Shown: positions 1-7,020 of the stretch, in pieces
How the letters are laid out: each line of letters opens with the position of its first letter
Numbering within the stretch: position 1 is the first letter of the stretch
Assembly: GCA_028282485.1 (NCBI GenBank)
Contig: JANQHU010000376.1
Location: 1 to 15,849, forward strand
DNA length: 15,849 nucleotides
Source of the DNA: Bacillota bacterium
GTDB lineage: Bacteria > Bacillota > UBA4882 > UBA8346
Direction: 5' to 3'
Notes under the pieces: generated by a model
What the model saw: the letters and a program-made list of their open reading frames with translations, nothing else
Told to the model about the DNA's origin: nothing
Database searches by the model: none
Position numbers and translations under genes: made by a program

Positions 1-325
1 CCGCTGTAATGACCGTCCGATTTTTAACACTGACTACCAAAGCCAACTTATCCATTAAAATCAAGGATTCTCTGGCGCCCTTAGCTTCTGCTTTATTAAC
101 CGCCTCCTTTAGCTCTTGAAGATTATCGGCTCCCATTTCAATTTGCCGCGACTGCAACCGCCTTAGGGCATGGGCCGAAAATTTAATTTCTGCTTGGCCG
201 ACCAGTTCTTGTTGCAAGACCTCTGCAAAATTAGTTGTTTTTTCTTTTTGAGACGGAGCTTGGGCTCCCGGCCGCGAGGTAATGCCACCGATCTCCGGGG
301 GCCTAATAAAGATCTTTTCATCCAT
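1..325 (-). CDS. TIGR02530-family flagellar operon protein (partial, C-terminus beyond left edge)
   Basis: The gene starts at ATG 325 and runs off the left edge after 108 codons. The protein opens with MDEKIFIRPPEIGG, has a Pro/Gln/Lys-rich linker to about residue 30, then a conserved core with FSAHALRRLQSR (about residues 49-60), a helix of alternating Glu/Lys/Ala, and VSVKNRTVIT at the cut end. I recognise this as the small flagellar operon protein family TIGR02530, which in Bacillota lies between flgD and flgE. Its exact role is not established; its position suggests hook assembly. A ribosome site GGAGGT sits 7 bases before the ATG. It follows flgD by 65 bases on the same strand and is probably co-transcribed. 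Only a few C-terminal residues are likely to be missing. Confidence 0.85.
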   Translation of the reverse strand, partial: MDEKIFIRPPEIGGITSRPGAQAPSQKEKTTNFAEVLQQELVGQAEIKFSAHALRRLQSRQIEMGADNLQELKEAVNKAEAKGARESLILMDKLALVVSVKNRTVITA

Positions 326-390
326 TTGGTAAACCTCCATAAGCTTTTTTCGATACTTATTAATTTAAAAGCATTAGAGGCGAATCCTGC

Positions 391-990
391 TTAGTTTTGC
401 GCTAAATTCCAAATATCTTTTAATTCAACCATTTCGCCGCTTTGAGTTTGTAATTGAACTCTACCGTTATTCCCCTCTAAAACATTAGTAATTTTAGTCT
501 CATAGTGACCAATCTCTTGGCCCATGGCGTCGTACTCCCGAACATATACATTCTGGCCCATATAACCTAAGGCTTCTTGGAGTACTCCGTCACTACCAAA
601 AAAGCTCTCTACTTTGGAAAGGGCTACGGTCCCGCCTCCCTCTAAAGTAAGGATTGGCTCTTCCCCGTCATGATGTACGGCAATTACTTGCCCATAAGTT
701 AACTCAGACATCCCATTTCGGATCACTTCCGCTTTCACGTCACGGCCAATTAGGGAAGTAGCTTGCTGAATTTGGGAAGTTTCGGCTAGGTTTTGCATCT
801 GCTCCAGGCTGGTGAATTGCGCCATTTGAGCAATAAACTCTTGGTCTTTCAAGGGATTTAAGGGATCCTGATTTTGCAACTGAGTCAATAATATCTTTAA
901 AAACTCATCTTTGCCCAGGTCTTTTTTGATTTCTCGCTGAGTAAAATTGGTATTTGGAGTAAATAAATTTTTAATACCTTCTACAGACAT
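391..990 (-). CDS. flgD: Hook cap / hook assembly scaffold protein FlgD
   Basis: FlgD caps the growing hook and lets FlgE subunits polymerise, then is discarded when the hook is complete. The protein has 199 residues. The N-terminal FlgD signature is clear at about residues 23-70: GKDEFLKILLTQLQNQDPLNP followed by DQEFIAQMAQFTSLEQMQN. A later stretch beginning SLIGRDVKAEV (about residue 79 on) matches the beta-rich part of the family. The ATG at 990 is preceded by GGAGGTGA at normal spacing. It lies 40 bases after fliK, the usual fliK-flgD order in Bacillota, and probably shares its transcript. Length is ordinary for the family and nothing looks broken. Confidence 0.95.
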   Translation of the reverse strand: MSVEGIKNLFTPNTNFTQREIKKDLGKDEFLKILLTQLQNQDPLNPLKDQEFIAQMAQFTSLEQMQNLAETSQIQQATSLIGRDVKAEVIRNGMSELTYGQVIAVHHDGEEPILTLEGGGTVALSKVESFFGSDGVLQEALGYMGQNVYVREYDAMGQEIGHYETKITNVLEGNNGRVQLQTQSGEMVELKDIWNLAQN

Positions 991-1030
991 CTTTGCTTCA
1001 CCTCCATTTTAATATTACCCAATTCTTCTG

Positions 1031-3163
1031 TTATGCCATCAAATCAACTGCTCTTCCAGAAGCCATATTCCCTTGCCGCCTCAGCTCCCGGGTACTTTCT
1101 TCATCAGGGCTAGCAGACTCCTCCGACCAGGAACCTTTTCTTTGCTGGGAATGACCGTTTTGCTGGTGCCAAGCTTGGGGCAAACCTTCTTTGTTTGTTT
1201 TTTCTCCGCCTACAGAAACTGAAAAGGCATCAAGGGTGATTCCTGCTTCTTGGAGTTGTTGCTTTAACTGAGCCAAATTACTCTCAATTACTTCCTTAAC
1301 TTGGGCAGATTCCGCTACAAAATTGGCGGTCACCAAATGATTTTCTACACTCAAGCGAAATTGCAACCTACCTAAGTGATCCGGTTTCAGACTAATTTCC
1401 ATTTCGTTTTGACCGTTATGGACCATTATTTTAGTTCTTTCCACCATTTGTTCAAATAGTTGTTCCCGATTCACAGGTAAAGATCGTTCTCCTTTAGTTA
1501 GGGAAGCTCCTGTTACATGATCAGAAACGGATTTCTCTAACGAATTAGTAGTAAGATCTAAGCTAGAAACTTCGGAATGCTCCGACGCTGCTACCAGCTC
1601 GTCTCCTATCGAACTAATCTTTCCCGCAAAGGGAAGAAACCCCTCGGAATTAACTTCTTTAGTGACTAAACTATTCGGAGAGACAAGATTGGGCGTTACT
1701 TCCATGTCAACTACTGCTTCCGGAGTTGCCATATCTCTAGTACGGGGACTGATAACCGTCTGACTCTCCTTCGCAAAAACGACTTTTGGATTACTAGGCT
1801 TCATTGGTGGTGTTATTTTTGGTGCCTCAGTTACTCTGACCCCCTCGGCCAGATTAGTAACTCCTGCCACAGAGGCCGTTTTTGGGTCAGCTCCTAACTT
1901 TTCTAGTGATTTCATAGCCGCCTGGGAAACCAATTGCGGTTGGATCGCCAAGGGTTTACTCCTTGACAAATCCTTTTCGCCTTCAGGAGTAGCCTCTACC
2001 AATTGAGGGGCATGAGACACCTGCTCTTCCCTAGGAGGATTACCAGTCTTTTGTGCCGAAGGTTTAGTTTTAGTTACTAAATCTTGCTTAACTAAATTAT
2101 TAGTTACCCCAGACTCTAAAGATTCATTTGAAAAAATATTAACTTCTCTCTGCTTACTTACTTCACTTTGCGTATTCGAAAAATCAACTGCCGGGCCTCC
2201 AGCGGCTTGAGTAGATTGATTCCCTTTATTGGATTGGTTAACTTGAATTTTCCGATTTGGGGGTGGCAAGATATCAGCAGTAACTAATTCCGGATTTACT
2301 TTTTCAGCAGGAGCCCAAATCTTAGTTGCACCAGGAGTGCTAACGGTAGCTACGGGTCTCAGATTAAGATTTTCTTTCAGATTTACTTCGGGATCATTAA
2401 CAAAAGCGGTTGGGCGAGGATCGAAATCCTTTGAAACTAATTTAGCGGAAAGAACTTCTTGACTAACTATTTCTTCGGAAGTGATCGCTTTATAATTAGG
2501 CTGATTGATTACCTCATTATCGAGAGAAACTTGTTTACTACCGAAGATAGCCTCGGGCGGCAAAGTTGCTTCCCTTTCTGGCATCTTCTCAAGGATAGAA
2601 ACTTTCTCTTCCGTAACTAACCTTACTTCCGGGTTACTTTTGGGGTTAGTAGCATTAATAACAAAGATTCCTTTTTCGTCACCAATACTAGCGGCGCTTA
2701 ATTGTTCGGATTTTGGTAATGTTTGTAAAACGATTTCTCGTTCGTAATTATTGTCCGTTACCAGATTACCACTTTCTCTTGGTGATACAGCAGCCAGCTC
2801 TGCTAATTGCAGATTTGGATTAACTAAAGGCATCTGGGTTTGATTGACAATCTCCTTGGACCAAGTTTCGGCAATTTCAGACTCGGCCGGAATTACTTTC
2901 TCAGCTACTAAACTTTCGCTTATTCCCTCCAACACAGCTAACTGCTCACGCTCCGTCTCTGGTGCAGCACTTTTAGTCAAAACAGCCAGAGCCTCGTTCT
3001 GGCAACTGAGCTGGCTACTCTCCTCAAGTATCCCACCAAAAATTTGGCTAAAATCTTTTCCTTCTAATAAAAAAGTAGCTTGGTTTGAAAGAGATTTTTC
3101 GAGGCTTTTTTCCCCGGCTTGCAAATTACTGACTAAGGGAAAATTTAAAAAAACTTCTGCCAT
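1031..3163 (-). CDS. fliK: Flagellar hook-length control protein FliK (very long form)
   Basis: FliK is a secreted molecular ruler that measures the hook and switches the export apparatus from hook to filament substrates. The C-terminal Flg_hook domain is clear at residues 566-653: EQLFEQMVERTKIMV, then EMEISLKPDHLGRLQFRLSV, then SNLAQLKQQLQEAGITLDAF. The preceding 560 or so residues look disordered, rich in Ser, Thr, Glu, Val, Pro and Asn and poor in Cys and aromatic residues, as expected for the ruler part. At 710 residues it is longer than the roughly 400-500 typical of FliK. The ATG at 3163 has an excellent ribosome site, AAAGGAGGTG (3172-3181). It stands at the normal place before flgD, but the gene before it is a nuclease rather than the MotE/YlxF-like gene. 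The repetitive-looking N-terminal half is recognised only by position. Confidence 0.93.
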   Translation of the reverse strand: MAEVFLNFPLVSNLQAGEKSLEKSLSNQATFLLEGKDFSQIFGGILEESSQLSCQNEALAVLTKSAAPETEREQLAVLEGISESLVAEKVIPAESEIAETWSKEIVNQTQMPLVNPNLQLAELAAVSPRESGNLVTDNNYEREIVLQTLPKSEQLSAASIGDEKGIFVINATNPKSNPEVRLVTEEKVSILEKMPEREATLPPEAIFGSKQVSLDNEVINQPNYKAITSEEIVSQEVLSAKLVSKDFDPRPTAFVNDPEVNLKENLNLRPVATVSTPGATKIWAPAEKVNPELVTADILPPPNRKIQVNQSNKGNQSTQAAGGPAVDFSNTQSEVSKQREVNIFSNESLESGVTNNLVKQDLVTKTKPSAQKTGNPPREEQVSHAPQLVEATPEGEKDLSRSKPLAIQPQLVSQAAMKSLEKLGADPKTASVAGVTNLAEGVRVTEAPKITPPMKPSNPKVVFAKESQTVISPRTRDMATPEAVVDMEVTPNLVSPNSLVTKEVNSEGFLPFAGKISSIGDELVAASEHSEVSSLDLTTNSLEKSVSDHVTGASLTKGERSLPVNREQLFEQMVERTKIMVHNGQNEMEISLKPDHLGRLQFRLSVENHLVTANFVAESAQVKEVIESNLAQLKQQLQEAGITLDAFSVSVGGEKTNKEGLPQAWHQQNGHSQQRKGSWSEESASPDEESTRELRRQGNMASGRAVDLMA

Positions 3164-3189
3164 TTACTTTTCACCTCCTTTCACTTTTA

Positions 3190-3217
3190 TTATCGGAGCA
3201 AATGAAAGTATTGATTA
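3190..3217 (-). promoter_or_regulatory. Possible sigma-28-type promoter for fliK
   Basis: On the minus strand the box TCCGATAA (3190-3197) matches 7 of 8 bases of the sigma-28 -10 consensus GCCGATAA. A weak -35 element TAAT (3214-3217) lies 16 bases upstream. The predicted start of transcription falls at about 3183, just before the fliK ribosome site, so the leader would be very short. The -35 element and the short leader make this tentative. Confidence 0.35.
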
Positions 3218-3230
3218 GCGGCAAATGAAA
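3198..3230. repeat. 10-bp direct repeat upstream of fliK
   Basis: GCAAATGAAA occurs twice in the same orientation (3198-3207 and 3221-3230), starts 23 bases apart, and overlaps the possible fliK promoter. This could be a pair of regulator sites or chance in an A+T-rich leader. No regulator can be named. Confidence 0.4.
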
Positions 3231-3249
3231 TTTCTTTTCGAATTCAGAT

Positions 3250-3286
3250 CGATAATCGCCGCGCTTTTTAGCCACGGCGATTATCG
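3250..3286. repeat. Perfect 12-bp inverted repeat / strong hairpin between the nuclease gene and fliK
   Basis: CGATAATCGCCG (3250-3261) is the exact inverted complement of 3275-3286. The 13-base centre can add a short GCT/AGC stem closed by AAAA, giving a nearly complete 37-base hairpin. It lies 40 bases beyond the nuclease stop codon at 3326. No clear U-tract follows on the minus strand, so it is not a classical intrinsic terminator; it could protect an mRNA end, weaken transcription, be a repeat-family unit, or mark an insertion boundary. Confidence 0.75.
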
Positions 3287-3325
3287 TTAATTTACAATAT
3301 TCAAATAAAAGTAACAGTTATATCC

Positions 3326-5038
3326 TCATGATTCATTCCTGGGCCGCCATCGCAGCAGCACCTTCTTTCCCTCAAAAGCCACCCCAATCTCTAAAATCTG
3401 GCTTACGCCTCGCTCTTTCAGTTCGGTGGCATATTGCTTTTCCTGAATCTGCTCTAAGGCTACGGCGGCACATTTCTCCAGGTCTTCCCCTTCCTCCGGC
3501 TCCACTTTTTTAAATTCAAAAAGATATCCCGTTTTCCCTTGGGGCTCCCGGGGGATAATCATTACGTCGTAGCGGCCGTAGCCACTCTCCCGGTTCGACT
3601 TCACCTCGTATTGGTCGTTGAGGGAGATTAATAAGCCCAAGACAAAGGCATGATAGACCTTCTCACTCTCGGATCCCGTAGGAACGAAGTAGCTAAAGGT
3701 CTTGAGCACGAATTCTTTAAGGATCTTTTCAAAAGTCTTCAAATCATTGCTAATTAAACTCTTTTTCAATAGTTCGTATTTATCATTATAAATGCTCTCG
3801 CTAAACCAACTTTTGATAATCTGCCGGTATAAAAGCCGCACTTCATTATTGGGAATGGCTAAATGGCAGATTAATCCTTCGTCTTCCGAAGAATAGCTGG
3901 CGACTACTTTTAGGTAACCGCTAAAAAGAAGGAGGCTCCAGACATTAGTGCTATCTTTCTCAATCTGGTGGTACACAATATTCTCCACGATGGTCTTCTC
4001 AATGGTCTCTCCTTGGATCAGTAGTTCTAGATTATTTTTGAGCTCCGCTCCCCCACGGGTAATTAACTCGTAAATCAAATCATTACTAGAGGTATTTACC
4101 CAGTAGGGTTTGAGCCTTTGGGAACGGTCATGGTACAAAGCATTAATAATCGACCAGGGATTATAGATCACTGTCTCCCCAAAGAGGTATCCGTTATACC
4201 AACGTTTGATTTCGGCAGGACTTACCGCTAAGGGATAATCATTTAAAGCTACTGCTACTTCTTCTGCCGTAAAACCAAAATACTCACTATATCGCAGATC
4301 CAGAATGGTGGCTACATTCGGGTTATTTAACCCGGAAAAGATATTTTCTTTGGCTACCCTCAGGATCCCCGTTAAGATTCCCTTCTCCAAATTTTCATTA
4401 TCTTTCAGTCCGCCGCAGAATAAATTACGGATAAAAGGCATTAGTTCCTCAAAATAACGGTAGTGGTAGGCACTCTGAATGGGTGTGTCGTACTCATCAA
4501 TAATAATAATGGCTCTCTTTTGATAAAAACGAGTCAGGTATTCCGAAAGCTTTCTAAGACTATCTTCATAATCACCTTTCTCTGCTGTCATATCCATAAT
4601 TTTCTCAAAAAAATTTTTTTCGTAACTATTTAAGGTATTTTCGGCTACTAAAAACTGGTGCTGTTGAAAAAGTTCACTAATTAGCTTTTTAATCTTGCGC
4701 AATGTTTCTGCATAATTAGTCATCTTCACGTCTTTAAAGGTCAAAAAAATCACCGGGTATTGCCCGCAGTAATTCCGGCAGTCAGGCTCCCGCCAGATGG
4801 CCAATTCCTGAAATAGCTCACAATGATTACTCCCATCCGGCTGCCGCTCAAAAAAATACTTGAGCATGCTCATATTCAAAGTCTTTCCAAACCGCCGCGG
4901 TCGTGGTAAAAGTATAATCTTACTTGCATCATTAATTATTTCTTTAATTAAGAAACTCTTATCAATCAAATAGTATCCTTCTTTAATTATCTCTGCAAAA
5001 TCACTTACCCCTATCGGCAGTTTCTTCTTCTCAGACAT
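3326..5038 (-). CDS. AAA-ATPase-like / PD-(D/E)XK nuclease domain protein (DUF1703 type)
   Basis: The protein has 570 residues from the ATG at 5038, chosen because GGAG lies 8 bases upstream; the in-frame ATG at 5044 is only 2 bases from it. The N-terminal AAA-ATPase-like domain (PF09820 type) shows GVSDFAEIIKEGYYLIDKS, then the P-loop-like RPRRFGKTLN (residues 46-55) and a Walker B IIIIDEYD (177-184). The C-terminal PD-(D/E)XK-like domain (PF08011 type) shows GRYDVMI with Asp 491, then YLFEFKK with Glu 508 and Lys 510, then QIQEKQYA. Catalytic residues therefore look intact. The family is widespread and often multicopy in anaerobes; its function is not established, though a nuclease role in defence or in mobile DNA is often suspected. 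It is foreign to flagellar operons, sits between fliL and fliK, and has its own promoter and flanking hairpins. Confidence 0.92.
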   Translation of the reverse strand: MSEKKKLPIGVSDFAEIIKEGYYLIDKSFLIKEIINDASKIILLPRPRRFGKTLNMSMLKYFFERQPDGSNHCELFQELAIWREPDCRNYCGQYPVIFLTFKDVKMTNYAETLRKIKKLISELFQQHQFLVAENTLNSYEKNFFEKIMDMTAEKGDYEDSLRKLSEYLTRFYQKRAIIIIDEYDTPIQSAYHYRYFEELMPFIRNLFCGGLKDNENLEKGILTGILRVAKENIFSGLNNPNVATILDLRYSEYFGFTAEEVAVALNDYPLAVSPAEIKRWYNGYLFGETVIYNPWSIINALYHDRSQRLKPYWVNTSSNDLIYELITRGGAELKNNLELLIQGETIEKTIVENIVYHQIEKDSTNVWSLLLFSGYLKVVASYSSEDEGLICHLAIPNNEVRLLYRQIIKSWFSESIYNDKYELLKKSLISNDLKTFEKILKEFVLKTFSYFVPTGSESEKVYHAFVLGLLISLNDQYEVKSNRESGYGRYDVMIIPREPQGKTGYLFEFKKVEPEEGEDLEKCAAVALEQIQEKQYATELKERGVSQILEIGVAFEGKKVLLRWRPRNES

Positions 5039-5102
5039 GACCATTGCTCCTTTTTTTTTAACAAAATGCTTATTTTTCTACTATTTCATCTTCAATAAGA
5101 AT

Positions 5103-5131
5103 AGTATATCGAAAATTTGAGGAAATAACAA
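5103..5131 (-). promoter_or_regulatory. Sigma-A-type promoter of the nuclease gene
   Basis: On the minus strand a -35 box TTGTTA (5126-5131) and a -10 box TATACT (5103-5108) are separated by exactly 17 bases. The match is 4 of 6 and 5 of 6 to the housekeeping consensus. It lies about 65 bases before the nuclease start codon and downstream of the hairpin that follows fliL, so the nuclease gene is probably transcribed independently of the flagellar genes. Confidence 0.6.
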
Positions 5132-5149
5132 CCTGGAAAGCTTGATTCC

Positions 5150-5182
5150 AAAATAAAAAATCTCCCGCAATACACAGGAGAT
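5150..5182 (-). terminator. Probable intrinsic terminator after fliL
   Basis: On the minus strand ATCTCC (5177-5182) pairs with GGAGAT (5160-5165) around an 11-base loop, and the descending arm runs directly into TTTTTTATTTT. The short stem gives moderate strength. It lies about 45 bases past the fliL stop codon and before the nuclease promoter. Confidence 0.6.
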
Positions 5183-5227
5183 AGATGGATTCTTTAAACT
5201 TCCATGAGAGATATTCCTTTATTATAT

Positions 5228-5821
5228 CTATTGAATTAAAAATTCTTCAAAAAATACATTTTGGATTTTCACGGTAGTTAAAAACTTATTAGCCTCGGTT
5301 ATCATTTCTTTACGAATTCGGTCCTTACCTGCTTTTTCTTCAATTTCTTCTTTCATTTTGGTGGTTAAAATCCTAATTAAGAGATCCCGAATTTGGGGTT
5401 TGCGCTTCTCAATTTCCTCAACGGTAGCACCCCCACCGCCGTGGCCACCACCATGACCACCACCACTATCCTTTTTATCCTTACCGTGATGGATCTCCTT
5501 TACTTCTAAAGATACTTTAATTTTTAAATAATGGGGATTCTCATCAGTTGATTTCACATTGACAATTACTTCATCACCAATATCAACGATTATTCCTAAT
5601 TCTTTTTTCTTATGGGCTTCTTTTTTTTGGTCTTTTTTATGCTCTGTTTTAGTTTTATTTTTAGCTTCTTGACTCTCTTTTTCTTTTAAAAAGATAATCA
5701 AAACCGTACTGGCAATAATCACCGTAATTAAAAAGGCAAAGCTAAAAATAATAATCATCCCTTTTAATCCTTTATTGGGATTTTCGCCTGGACCGGAAGG
5801 TACTTTTGCCTCTTCAGCCAC
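5228..5821 (-). CDS. fliL: Flagellar basal body-associated protein FliL (with Gly/His-rich insert)
   Basis: FliL is a single-pass membrane protein that surrounds the MotAB stator and supports torque. I place the start at GTG 5821 (197 residues) because AAGGAGG (5830-5836) stands 8 bases before it; a longer frame from TTG 5905 (225 residues) is possible but less convincing. Residues 22-45 form one membrane helix. Residues 46-75 are a very Lys/Glu-rich extracytoplasmic stalk. The FliL domain follows: GDEVIVNVKSTDENPHYLKIKVSLEV, then IEKRKPQIRDLLIRILTTK and VFFEEFLIQ at the C-terminus. Between them an insert at about residues 111-131 starts HHGKDKKD and continues as glycines with His 123 and His 127. 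FliL here follows the MotE-like gene, not the usual flgE-flbD-motAB stretch. Confidence 0.9.
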   Translation of the reverse strand: MAEEAKVPSGPGENPNKGLKGMIIIFSFAFLITVIIASTVLIIFLKEKESQEAKNKTKTEHKKDQKKEAHKKKELGIIVDIGDEVIVNVKSTDENPHYLKIKVSLEVKEIHHGKDKKDSGGGHGGGHGGGGATVEEIEKRKPQIRDLLIRILTTKMKEEIEEKAGKDRIRKEMITEANKFLTTVKIQNVFFEEFLIQ

Positions 5822-5852
5822 ATCTACTCCCTCCTTGAATTCTCTATTAAGT

Positions 5853-5880
5853 TTATCGGCCAAATTTTCTTCCAAGTATA
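5853..5880 (-). promoter_or_regulatory. Possible sigma-28-type promoter for fliL
   Basis: On the minus strand GCCGATAA (5853-5860) is an exact sigma-28 -10 consensus. A TATA element (5877-5880), 3 of 4 to the TAAA -35 core, lies 16 bases upstream; the preferred spacing is 15. The fliL GTG start is 31 bases downstream with its ribosome site between, which agrees with the shorter fliL start. The exact -10 box is the strong part; the -35 is weak. Confidence 0.45.
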
Positions 5881-5945
5881 GGCTTTTTTTGAAAAAAACC
5901 TCCAATTGCCATTTTTTTATTTTAAAAACATAAATTACAAGGCTA

Positions 5946-6536
5946 TTAATTCCCCCGATATCTTTTAATTTTACTGCGAGTCAATTTTGCTAAATAGTCC
6001 GCTGGTAAAAGCTCCATAATTTTGACCACCTGTCGCTGTTGTAATTGTTCAAAAATCATAAAAACTGCTCTTTCCGAAAGCTGCTGGAGTACTAAAGCCA
6101 CTTTTTCGGGTTTCATGGAACCGACTTCAATTAAAAATTGCTTGACCTTGGATTCTTCTTCGGGAGAAAGGGCTCCTGTAGCATACTTTGAGGTCGCCCC
6201 CTTTTTCTTTAAAGCCTCATATTTTTTTAATTCTTGCTGTACAAATTTTTTTTCTTTCTTTAAAGCGGCTTGTTCTTTCTTCAGCTTTTCTTCCCGATAT
6301 TTGAGTTGATCACTGACAACCTCTAACTCCCTCCGCCATTCTTTAAATAAAACGCCTAACTTCTTTCCCAGTTCATAACTAGTGGGTAAATCATCTAACT
6401 CCGGATAATTACCGACCATTTGTAAAATTAACTTTTTGGATTCTAACAACTCAAATTCTTCCATCACCCATAAAGACCAGACTCCTACGGCTAAGATAAA
6501 AAATGCGGTAAAAAACCCTAAGAAAAAGCGTAACAT
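5946..6536 (-). CDS. MotE/YlxF-like membrane coiled-coil protein with MgtE_N-type domain
   Basis: The protein has 196 residues. A membrane helix occupies residues 3-25 (LRFFLGFFTAFFILAVGVWSLW). A charged coiled coil runs from about 68 to 112, full of Lys and Glu. The C-terminal part (about 122-190) has the repeated MKPEKVALVLQQL and ELLPADYLAKL pattern of the MgtE N-terminal domain, a fold related to the FliG middle domain. The topology is therefore a membrane anchor plus a FliG-like helical domain. Its place directly after fliJ is that of ylxF in Bacillus subtilis, and similar proteins are annotated as MotE family. A stator or export support role is inference. The ATG at 6536 has GGGAGGG upstream, with a 31-base gap from fliJ. 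It was probably followed by fliK in the ancestral order; here fliL follows. Confidence 0.8.
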   Translation of the reverse strand: MLRFFLGFFTAFFILAVGVWSLWVMEEFELLESKKLILQMVGNYPELDDLPTSYELGKKLGVLFKEWRRELEVVSDQLKYREEKLKKEQAALKKEKKFVQQELKKYEALKKKGATSKYATGALSPEEESKVKQFLIEVGSMKPEKVALVLQQLSERAVFMIFEQLQQRQVVKIMELLPADYLAKLTRSKIKRYRGN

Positions 6537-6567
6537 AAATCTTGATCCCTCCCGTTCTTCTTAGGCT

Positions 6568-7020
6568 TTAAGAATTATTTTCCCGACGCAGGTACCGGCC
6601 GGTTCCTAACTCGTCTAAAAACTTATTCTCTTCCCTTAATTCCTTTTGTAAATAATCTTGATAAGCTTTTTCTTTTAATTTTTCCAAAGCTTTCCGTTCT
6701 TTAGTAGCCGTGATTAATGATTCTCGCGCCGTGGTTACTTTTTGATTAGCTTCTTGCAAGACCGTAGCAGCCCTTTGAATCTCCCCGTTTAAAAAGGCTC
6801 CATATCTTTGATACTCCAGTAACAGTTGTGGTTGCAAGCGCCCTTCTAAGCGTTTCTGGTAATCAGCCTGGGCTAACCGCGCTTTCTCTTCACAAGCGGC
6901 TAATTCCTGAGTTGCCTCTGCTGCCAACTGCTCGGCTGCTCTTAAGGCTTCTTTTTTTAATTCTTCGGCCCTGATCTTAACCTTTAAAACTGTTTCTAAT
7001 TTAAAAATAAATTTTTTCAT
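6568..7020 (-). CDS. fliJ: Flagellar export chaperone/ATPase stalk protein FliJ
   Basis: FliJ is a small coiled-coil protein that inserts into the FliI hexamer and links the ATPase to the export gate FlhA. The 150-residue product starts KKFIFKLETVLKVKIRAEE, the characteristic FliJ opening, and is almost entirely alpha-helical, with heptad-like Leu/Ala and alternating Glu/Lys/Arg over residues 15-135. Length matches the family. Its ATG overlaps the fliI stop codon by one base (TAATG), implying translational coupling with fliI. Sequence is poorly conserved in this family, so position after fliI adds much of the confidence. Confidence 0.9.
   Translation of the reverse strand: MKKFIFKLETVLKVKIRAEELKKEALRAAEQLAAEATQELAACEEKARLAQADYQKRLEGRLQPQLLLEYQRYGAFLNGEIQRAATVLQEANQKVTTARESLITATKERKALEKLKEKAYQDYLQKELREENKFLDELGTGRYLRRENNS

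Noticed and set aside
4605..4625. An A7/T8 homopolymer stretch in the nuclease gene, as a possible phase-variable site.
   Set aside because: The frame is intact and tracts of this length are common by chance at this base composition; there is no evidence of length variation.
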